This document shows, piece by piece, positions 13,751 through 18,646 of a stretch of DNA of 18,646 nucleotides. A program made the position numbers and the translations under genes. The stretch lies in contig CAZYEX010000129.1 in assembly GCA_964646605.1 (NCBI GenBank), positions 1 through 18,646 on the forward strand, written 5' to 3'. The stretch comes from SBAX01 sp964646605 (GTDB lineage: Bacteria; Planctomycetota; Phycisphaerae; UBA1845). The notes below the pieces were generated by a model. That model did not search any database and had not been told where the DNA came from. It saw only the letters and a program-made list of their open reading frames with translations. Position 1 is the first letter of the stretch; the number at the start of each line of letters is the position of its first letter.

Positions 13751-14995
13751 ATGAAGCGTGTTTGCCGTTTGCAGGAGTGTTTCAGCCGTCGGCGCGGTGC
13801 CGTCGCCGTCATGACGGCCGTCACCCTCGTCGTACTTTTGCTTTTCGCATCGTTGGCAGTGGACTTGGGCTTTGTCCGCGCCGTGTGCGGGGACATGCAG
13901 CACAACGCGGACTCGGCGGCACTCGCGGGCGCGTCGGCGCTTTGGGAGGAGGACACGGCCGACGTCGGGCTGGTCCAGTCTCGGGCCATGGACATGCTCG
14001 AGCGCATGCAGAAGAGCCAGGGCTTCGAGGCCTCCAGCGATCAAATCATCGAAGTCGGAACCTGGGACTACGAGACTCGGGAGTTCACAGCGGTCGATCC
14101 GGCGGCGCATGCACCGTTCGCGGTGCGGGTGGTCAGCGTTCGCAAGAAGACGCCGTTGTTCTTTGCGGCCATCATGGGCAAGTACAGCACCGACGTGACC
14201 CGCGAGGCGGTGGCCCTGGGCAGCGGTAAGTGCGGCGGCATTTGGGGGCTCAACGGTGTTCGCGTGAACGGAAGCATCGTCACCGACAGCTACAACTCCG
14301 ACGACGGTGCGTATTCCGAAGACACGGCCGGCGAAAACGGCGACATCTGCAGCGGGCGTGACGTCGTCGCGAGCGGCGGTTTCGATATCAACGGGGACGT
14401 GATGTGCGGCTTCGGATATGAGGTGGATATCAACGGCGGGGCGGGCGAGATCACCGGGATCACGACCGCCAACTCCGGTCCGGTTACGGATCCGCCCATG
14501 GATTTCGGCGCCATCAAATACGTCAATGACAATGCGACGATCGGAATGACGGACGGCGGGAAGAGTCCGTGGAAGGGCGGCGCGGCCGACCTCTATCTGA
14601 ACGCCAACGACAACCTGAACGTTCTGCCGGGCGAGTATTACTTCGATTCCATGACCATGCGGTCCGGGGCCACCGTCACCCTGAGCGGAAAGACCACCTT
14701 TTACGTCGGCGGCAATGTGAACGCTATGGGCGCCGGAATCATCAACGAAACGGCGGATCCCGGCGAATTCTCGATCATCTCCGCCGGTACGTCCTTCGAG
14801 CTCGGCGGTAGCTTCGATTTCTACGGCTCGGTCCTGGCGCCGAACGCCGAGGTCAAGCTCCAAGGAGACAGTCAGTGGTACGGGTCGGTGATTGGCGGAA
14901 CCGTTTGGCTCGGCGGGAACGTGGAGTTCCACGTGGACGAGTCGCTTCCGCAACTCGATTTCTTCGATCCGCCGCTGCCGACGCTGGTGAAGTAA
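13751..14995 (+). CDS. TadG-like protein 3: N-terminal anchor plus beta-helix-like domain
   Basis: The 414-residue product is the same length as its neighbour and nearly identical over the membrane segment and following helix (RRRGAVAVMTAVTLVVLL, FASLAVDLGFVRAVCGDMQH). There the DNA also shares an identical run of more than 30 bases, so the duplication is fairly recent. The C-terminal halves differ more (GEYYFDSMTMRSGATVTLSG, FYGSVLAPNAEVKLQGDSQW), and both end in HVDESLP-type tails. C161 and C200 correspond to the shared cysteine pair. The start at 13751 has AAGGAGGG six bases upstream. It lies 39 bases before the pilin gene, probably one transcript with it. Role inferred: anchored or secreted component of the Flp-pilus-type surface apparatus. 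Confidence 0.82.
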   Translation: MKRVCRLQECFSRRRGAVAVMTAVTLVVLLLFASLAVDLGFVRAVCGDMQHNADSAALAGASALWEEDTADVGLVQSRAMDMLERMQKSQGFEASSDQIIEVGTWDYETREFTAVDPAAHAPFAVRVVSVRKKTPLFFAAIMGKYSTDVTREAVALGSGKCGGIWGLNGVRVNGSIVTDSYNSDDGAYSEDTAGENGDICSGRDVVASGGFDINGDVMCGFGYEVDINGGAGEITGITTANSGPVTDPPMDFGAIKYVNDNATIGMTDGGKSPWKGGAADLYLNANDNLNVLPGEYYFDSMTMRSGATVTLSGKTTFYVGGNVNAMGAGIINETADPGEFSIISAGTSFELGGSFDFYGSVLAPNAEVKLQGDSQWYGSVIGGTVWLGGNVEFHVDESLPQLDFFDPPLPTLVK

Positions 14996-14999
14996 GCAG

Positions 15000-15019
15000 G
15001 GGCGAAGAGGGCCTCGCCC
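15000..15019 (+). other. Small hairpin between TadG-like 3 and the pilin gene
   Basis: The arms GGGCGA (15000-15005) and TCGCCC (15014-15019) enclose an eight-base loop in the 39-base gap. In such a position it could protect the downstream pilin message or set its expression relative to the upstream gene. No direct evidence. Confidence 0.3.
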
Positions 15020-15034
15020 GGGGGGTGAGGGAAC

Positions 15035-15508
15035 ATGATGAAGACTCTGATCCAGAAAGCTCAGGTCGCCGCGCGGAGGCTCACCGCCGGGGAATCGGCC
15101 GTGACGGCTACGGAATACGCTACGATCCTTGCGGTAGTCGTCATCGCCGTGATGGTCTCGGTGATGACGCTGGGCAAGAAGGTGAGTGGGAACTTCACTA
15201 GCGCCGGCAATACCTTCTCCTTGGCCACGGGATTCGGCGGGGGCGGCGGAGATCAGGCTGGTGGCAGCGGTGGCGGCGGTGGTCAGGGCGGCGGCGGAGG
15301 CGACCAAGGCGGTGGGAGTGGTGGAAGCGGCGGTGGAGGCGACTCCAGTCCCAGTGGTGGCGGGAGCGGCGGGGGTAACGGCGGTGGAAACAGTGGTGGC
15401 AACGGTGGTGGTAACGGCGGTGGAAATGGCGGCGGCAATTCCGGCGGCAACGGCGGCGGGAATGGCGGAGGCAATGGAGGCGGCAAGGGTGGGAAGGGCG
15501 GCGACTAG
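15035..15508 (+). CDS. flp: Flp-type pilin with long Gly/Asn-rich tail
   Basis: The N-terminal 65 residues look like an Flp/Fap pilin: a basic leader (MMKTLIQKAQVAARRLTAGESA), then VTATEYATILAVVVIAVMVSVMTLG, the class IVb pilin helix with the E-Y pair expected at +5/+6 after cleavage. Flp pilins usually have Gly at -1; here it is Ala (GESA before VTATEY). After GNTFSLATGFGG the protein becomes a tail of about 85 residues made of GGN, GGS and GGD units ending GGKGGKGGD. Usual Flp pilins are only about 50-70 residues, so the tail is exceptional. A GAGGG site favours either ATG at 15035 or the adjacent one at 15038, the latter with better spacing. The product is the likely structural subunit of a surface pilus that the TadG-like neighbours would accompany. 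Confidence 0.8.
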   Translation: MMKTLIQKAQVAARRLTAGESAVTATEYATILAVVVIAVMVSVMTLGKKVSGNFTSAGNTFSLATGFGGGGGDQAGGSGGGGGQGGGGGDQGGGSGGSGGGGDSSPSGGGSGGGNGGGNSGGNGGGNGGGNGGGNSGGNGGGNGGGNGGGKGGKGGD

Positions 15509-15581
15509 AACCACGGCGTGGCAAGCTGAGAAGTCGTTTGCCTAGCGGGTCGTCCATAGCTGAGGCGGTGAGGGCCGGCGC

Positions 15582-15598
15582 GACGCGACGATCGCGTC
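15582..15598 (+). other. Hairpin in the pilZ leader
   Basis: The arms GACGCGA and TCGCGTC (seven perfect pairs) around CGA lie 24 bases before the start codon of the PilZ gene and just before its GGAGG site (15609-15613). Possible mRNA-stability or translation element. The 15509-15621 gap otherwise holds no gene. Confidence 0.3.
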
Positions 15599-15621
15599 CT
15601 CGGAAATCGGAGGAACGGGGA

Positions 15622-16005
15622 ATGGAAACAACGAACAACAGTTCATCGACGGCGAATCGGGGACAAATCGCCCGTTGGGTCGAAACCGCGGGTGAAAGCG
15701 GGGAGCCCGATGGGTATGCCGGCAAGCGGCACGCGGTCCGCTTCAAGGAAGGCATGTTGCTGGCGGTGACGTTGGATCCGGTCAAACCGGGCGGCACCTG
15801 GAACGTCTACATGCACAACGTGTCCGACGGCGGGTTTGCCTTTTGGTCCAAGCGCGAAGTGCCGGCGCGAGGCACGGTCTACGTTCGAGACGGCGCCGAG
15901 GCCGGTCCGCGGACCTGGCTCAAGGCACGGGTGACACATTGCACGGTGGGCATCCGCGGGTTTTTGATCGGGGCGGCCTTCGAGACCTTCCCCCCCCCGC
16001 GATAG
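15622..16005 (+). CDS. PilZ-domain cyclic-di-GMP receptor protein
   Basis: The 127-residue product has both halves of the PilZ c-di-GMP site: RxxxR as RHAVR (residues 36-40), and [D/N]xSxxG as NVSDGG (66-71). Strands of the PilZ barrel follow (FAFWSKREVPARGTVYVRD, LKARVTHCTVGIRGFLIGAAFE). It has no other domain, so it is a small cytoplasmic receptor that would act by binding a partner. Its place at the end of the TadG/Flp cluster suggests control of pilus assembly or surface display. The ATG at 15622 is preferred over the frame's earlier start at 15538 because of the GGAGG site and because the PilZ domain begins soon after. Nine C in a row (15990-15998) fall in the last codons (ETFPPPR). The hairpin at 16042 follows. 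Confidence 0.85.
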   Translation: METTNNSSSTANRGQIARWVETAGESGEPDGYAGKRHAVRFKEGMLLAVTLDPVKPGGTWNVYMHNVSDGGFAFWSKREVPARGTVYVRDGAEAGPRTWLKARVTHCTVGIRGFLIGAAFETFPPPR

Positions 16006-16041
16006 CGCCGCCGTTCTACATAGAATGCCCTCTCGTCAAGG

Positions 16042-16078
16042 AACCGCCGTGGCTGCGTTGGCCACGGCGGTTGCGTTT
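16042..16078 (+). terminator. Strong hairpin terminator after the pilZ gene
   Basis: The arms AACCGCCGTGGC (16042-16053) and GCCACGGCGGTT (16061-16072) are perfectly complementary over twelve bases with a seven-base loop, followed by GCGTTTGC. It lies 37 bases after the pilZ stop and ends the rightward cluster. It is symmetric and could also serve the leftward remnant gene. Confidence 0.72.
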
Positions 16079-16136
16079 GCGCTAGCGTGGATGCTTGGTC
16101 GCTGCGCGGCGTTCGTCACTCGGGCGCCGCTCTGCC

Positions 16137-16499
16137 TCAATCCCCGCCGCCGGGAGGGGTGTCGCTGAACTTTTCGTAGGCCCCCATGTCCACCGCCCCC
16201 AATCGAACGCGCGGGAGCAGCCCGAGGTCTTTGGGGATTTTCTCGATGGTGTCCGTATCCCAGTCAAGGTCCACCGTGTCGGCGGGCAGGTGATCGGTGT
16301 AGCCGGTGTTCTTGCAAGGCGAGGTCGTCTGCAAACCATAACCGGCGGTGAACAGCGGATTGACGTTGATGTTGTTCGACCCCGCGTTCCAACGGCCCTG
16401 GATGTCGGAGTGGGCGGCTAAGCTCGACCCCGAGTGCGCGTTTCCTGAAAACAATAGGTGACTGTCCCGAATGGCATGGTCCTTCCGATGAACCAGCAT
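16137..16499 (-). pseudogene. C-terminal fragment of a beta-helix surface protein, cut off at the IS
   Basis: The leftward frame gives about 120 residues with the hallmarks of the end of a planctomycete parallel beta-helix protein: SDIQGRWNAGSNNINVNPLF, then LQTTSPCKNTGY, DTVDLDWDTDT and RLGAVDMGAYEKF. The signal peptide and the beta-helix body are missing. The frame stays open only to 16517, where the transposase-bearing segment begins, so the 5' part was probably lost through insertion and later rearrangement. No 5' half is found on the other side of the transposase. It is a relative of the 5858-7888 protein in family, not an obvious recent copy. Confidence 0.7.
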
Positions 16500-17993
16500 T
16501 AACCTCTTTTCTGGGTGTCACTTAGAGTCACTTTAGGGAGAGGTGGCCTCCGATGAATACGTTGGATTTCAAGCAACGCGTTCACAAGGAGGCCACGGAT
16601 GGCGAGTCTCGCAGGTTGGAAGGATTCCGTCAAGCAAAACCTGGTCGTCGATCCTACGTTCGGTCGAGTGTTGTCGCGGGAACGGATCGAGTCATTCTGT
16701 CGAGGGGCGGGACACGTCTGGCGTCCTTCGTTCTGGAACCCCTCCGTGACCGTGTGGACGTTTTTGTGGCAAGTCCTGGACGGGGCCAAGACGCTTCGCG
16801 CCGCGGTGGCGACGCTGCTGGTTCAGTGGGCGGCCCAGGGAAACGCGACGTTGCCTTCTCCCGATCCCACGGCCTACTGTCAGGCTCGTCGGCGCTTGCC
16901 GATCGAGGTGATCCTCCAGTTGCTCGTTCATCTCACCCTGCGGATGCGGAATCTGGTCACCCCGGGCACGGGGTGGCGAGGGCGTCGCGTCTGGGCCGTG
17001 GACGGTTCCAGCGTGAGCATGCCGGACACGCCGGCGCTGCAGAAGGTCTTCCCCCAACCGCCGGGACAGAGGCCAGGGTGCGGATTTCCCGTCGCCCAAT
17101 TCGTGGCCCTGTTCTGTTGGACCACCGGGGCCGTCGTCGACGTGATCATCGACACCATCATTCCCCACGAAGTCACCCTCTTTCGTCGTCTCTGGCATCA
17201 CTTTCAACCGGGTGACGTGGTCTTGGGGGATCGTGCGTATGGAAGCTATGTGGATCTCGCTCGTCTGCAACAACGCGGCGTCTTTGCGGTCTGTCGATTG
17301 CATCAGCGACGTGCCGCGGACTTTCGCATGGGGAAACGCTTGGGCCACGACGATCAACTCCTCGCCTGGTCTCGACCCGAACGCTGGATTCCATCCTGTG
17401 GAATCAACGAGGACGAGTTCGAACAACTCCCTCCCACGCTGACGATTCGTCAGGTCCGCATCGCCCAAACGCCTCGCGGATTCCGCAGTCGGACGATCGT
17501 CGTGGTCACCACCCTTCTGGATCCGATCGAAGACCCGGCGGACGAGATTCGCGCCCTCTATCGCGATCGCTGGACGGTGGAACTCAACCTTCGCAGTCTC
17601 AAGACGCATCTGGGGATGGACGTGCTTCGCGGTCAGAGTCCGGACGTGATCCGAAAGGAAATCGCCATGCACCTGCTCGCCTACAACCTCATTCGCTTCT
17701 TGATGTGGCAGGCGGCCCAGCGACATGGCCGCGACCTGCATCGCCTGAGCTTCACCGGAACGCTCCATCGACTCCGCGCCGCGTGGTCGAGACTCACGCT
17801 CGACCGCCGAACGCGGAATTGCGACGCTGAGGAACTGACTCCGCAACTCCTCGCCTGGATCGCCTACGACCTCGTTCCCTACCGTCCCGACCGCGTCGAA
17901 CCGAGACGACGAAAACGAAGACCCAAAGAATTCAGCCTCCTCCAACAGCCCCGATCTTACTACCGCCAACATGGAGACCAGCATGCCCGATAG
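16500..17993 (+). mobile_element. IS4-type insertion sequence (ends uncertain)
   Basis: One transposase gene fills this segment, and it interrupts a beta-helix gene on the left. I could not find convincing terminal inverted repeats. The 8-mer ACCAGCAT occurs at 16492-16499 and 17977-17984, which would fit a target duplication with an element of 16500-17976, but the transposase stop would then lie in the right-hand flank. A 10-base-period direct repeat (GTCACTT at 16517 and 16527) lies near the left end. Treat both boundaries as approximate. Confidence 0.55.
16599..17993 (+). CDS. IS4-family DDE transposase
   Basis: The 464-residue product is a full-length DDE transposase. The catalytic residues are D135 (VWAVDGSS), D211 (VVLGDRAYGS) and E328 in the IS4 signature Y-(2)-R-(3)-E-(6)-K (YRDRWTVELNLRSLK). 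The beta-strand insertion typical of IS4 enzymes lies between D211 and E328. The N-terminal part (WRPSFWNPSVTVWTFLWQVL, DPTAYCQARRRLP) matches IS4-type proteins that are common in planctomycetes. The ATG at 16599 has AAGGAGG six bases upstream. An overlapping frame starts at 16553 (MNTLDFKQRVHKEATDG) and may be a short leader peptide translated across this ribosome-binding site. The gene looks intact, so the element may still be active. Confidence 0.88.
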   Translation: MASLAGWKDSVKQNLVVDPTFGRVLSRERIESFCRGAGHVWRPSFWNPSVTVWTFLWQVLDGAKTLRAAVATLLVQWAAQGNATLPSPDPTAYCQARRRLPIEVILQLLVHLTLRMRNLVTPGTGWRGRRVWAVDGSSVSMPDTPALQKVFPQPPGQRPGCGFPVAQFVALFCWTTGAVVDVIIDTIIPHEVTLFRRLWHHFQPGDVVLGDRAYGSYVDLARLQQRGVFAVCRLHQRRAADFRMGKRLGHDDQLLAWSRPERWIPSCGINEDEFEQLPPTLTIRQVRIAQTPRGFRSRTIVVVTTLLDPIEDPADEIRALYRDRWTVELNLRSLKTHLGMDVLRGQSPDVIRKEIAMHLLAYNLIRFLMWQAAQRHGRDLHRLSFTGTLHRLRAAWSRLTLDRRTRNCDAEELTPQLLAWIAYDLVPYRPDRVEPRRRKRRPKEFSLLQQPRSYYRQHGDQHAR

Positions 17994-18021
17994 CTTCATG
18001 CCATTCGAGACGGGTTCTATT

Positions 18022-18573
18022 ATGTCAAGAACATGCGCCTACTGTGGCAATAAAGCAGCAGCAACAAGGGATCATGTCATTCCAAGAGAACTATATCGCG
18101 TTTCAGAGCGGAGCGACCGGATTCAGTTGCTAACAGTTGATGCCTGCAGGGAATGCAACGGATCGTTTAGCGCCGATGAGACAGAGTTTTGTACGTTTAT
18201 TTCGCTCGGCAAGAGACGATCCATCGCGGCGAACGAACTTGCGTTTGGCGGGAGGGCATTGCGTAAAATGACGCGCGCGCGGAATATGGCATTTCGACGC
18301 AGAGTTGAGAGTAGCTTCTGCGAAATGGACATTCTGACTTCTTCTGGGTTATGGGTTGGGCAAGAGATGGCCCTCCGCATTCCGGATTCGTTTCGCCGTA
18401 CGCTCTTCAAGATAACCAGAGGGCTGTACTTCCACCACGTTGGTTTTGTAGTCCCTGGGACATGCACATTTCGATTGCACGACTTTGCAGACCTGAGCGT
18501 GGCCAAAGAGGATGTCCCATCCATAGTTGAAGGTCGGCGGCGGCTCGGGTCAGGTTATCCTACTTTTTTCTGA
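18022..18573 (+). CDS. HNH endonuclease-like protein
   Basis: The 183-residue product has an N-terminal zinc-finger HNH module: CAYC (residues 5-8), RDHVIPREL with the core DH, and CRECNGSF with the CxxCN end of the motif. This resembles small HNH proteins of the HNH_5 kind. The rest (MALRIPDSFRRTLFKITRGLY, then a beta-rich tail) is not recognised. The DNA is visibly lower in GC and uses AGA, ATA and TTA codons that its neighbours avoid, which suggests transfer from another genome. Its start lies just beyond the transposase stop; the frame is open from 17971, but the ATG at 18022 directly precedes the zinc finger. Related small HNH genes occur on mobile and defence islands. A defence role is possible but unproven. 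Confidence 0.65.
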   Translation: MSRTCAYCGNKAAATRDHVIPRELYRVSERSDRIQLLTVDACRECNGSFSADETEFCTFISLGKRRSIAANELAFGGRALRKMTRARNMAFRRRVESSFCEMDILTSSGLWVGQEMALRIPDSFRRTLFKITRGLYFHHVGFVVPGTCTFRLHDFADLSVAKEDVPSIVEGRRRLGSGYPTFF

Positions 18574-18646
18574 CGGTCCATTGTTTCATCCGCCTGTGAT
18601 TCGTTGAGACAGGCCTCGAGCATCCAGAGCTGTTGGCATCCCATCA
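18555..18646 (-). CDS. Possible 3' end of a leftward gene (partial)
   Basis: The minus strand is open from the window edge to a TAA at 18555-18557 and ends ...LWMLEACLNESQADETMDRQ then KKVG. It reads like a helical protein C terminus but is too short to identify. It would overlap the end of the convergent HNH gene by 19 bases. A chance open frame of 30 codons cannot be ruled out. Confidence 0.25.
   Translation of the reverse strand, partial: MGCQQLWMLEACLNESQADETMDRQKKVG

Noticed and set aside
13685..15514. 609-residue leftward open frame over the third TadG-like gene and the pilin
   Set aside because: Its Ala/Thr/Val-rich start is the antisense of the pilin's glycine repeats; both sense genes have good starts and family motifs.
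16553..17215. 220-residue frame overlapping the transposase
   Set aside because: Only its first 17 codons look protein-like; beyond that it is a shadow of the transposase frame, so at most it is a leader peptide.

Overview
The window is high-GC DNA that most likely comes from a planctomycete of the Phycisphaerae kind. This is inferred from family resemblance, since no search was possible. The signs are a secreted right-handed beta-helix protein ending in a split dockerin-like tail (GDYNCN ... DFNADGDVD), a cysteine-rich block spliced into that protein, an EF-G of the mitochondrial-EFG1/spirochaete-planctomycete type (GDDGGATMDYMELERERGIT), and an oversized FliD with four internal repeats.

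Layout. (1) 1-704: the first 11 codons of a leftward gene, then an otherwise geneless stretch that holds the C-terminal remnant of an IS110-family transposase and a short direct repeat before fliD. (2) 705-5542, rightward: fliD (flagellar filament cap), fliS (flagellin chaperone, close behind or overlapping fliD), then a secreted TPR protein. (3) 5858-7888: a secreted beta-helix/dockerin-like protein whose 3' part carries a run of four small hairpin repeats translated in frame. It converges on (4) a stand-alone EF-G, leftward, 7940-10039. (5) 10758-16005, rightward: an apparent Tad/Flp-pilus-type surface locus with three tandem TadG-like proteins that share a predicted beta-helical C-terminal half, an Flp-type pilin with a long glycine/asparagine tail, and a PilZ protein, closed by a strong hairpin at 16042-16072. 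(6) 16137-18646: an accessory end with a truncated beta-helix gene (leftward), an IS4-type transposase, a lower-GC HNH nuclease gene, and perhaps the end of another leftward gene.

How the parts may work together. The leader of the second TadG-like gene contains what looks like a cyclic-di-GMP-I (GEMM-I) riboswitch aptamer (AGGGCAAACC, a GNRA-capped stem, GGACGCAAAGC). The PilZ protein at the end of the cluster has both c-di-GMP-binding motifs (RxxxR and NxSxxG). The third TadG-like gene keeps only the first 14 bases of the aptamer and the ribosome-binding end of the same leader, as if the core had been deleted after duplication. The locus therefore looks like a surface structure controlled by c-di-GMP at RNA and protein level, with one paralogue released from the RNA switch. 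Its position some kilobases from fliD/fliS fits the usual c-di-GMP trade-off between motility and attachment, but that link is inference.

The stretches 36-704, 4334-4498, 5543-5857, 10058-10757, 11988-12360 and 13606-13750 have no convincing intact gene. Their contents are given in the features.
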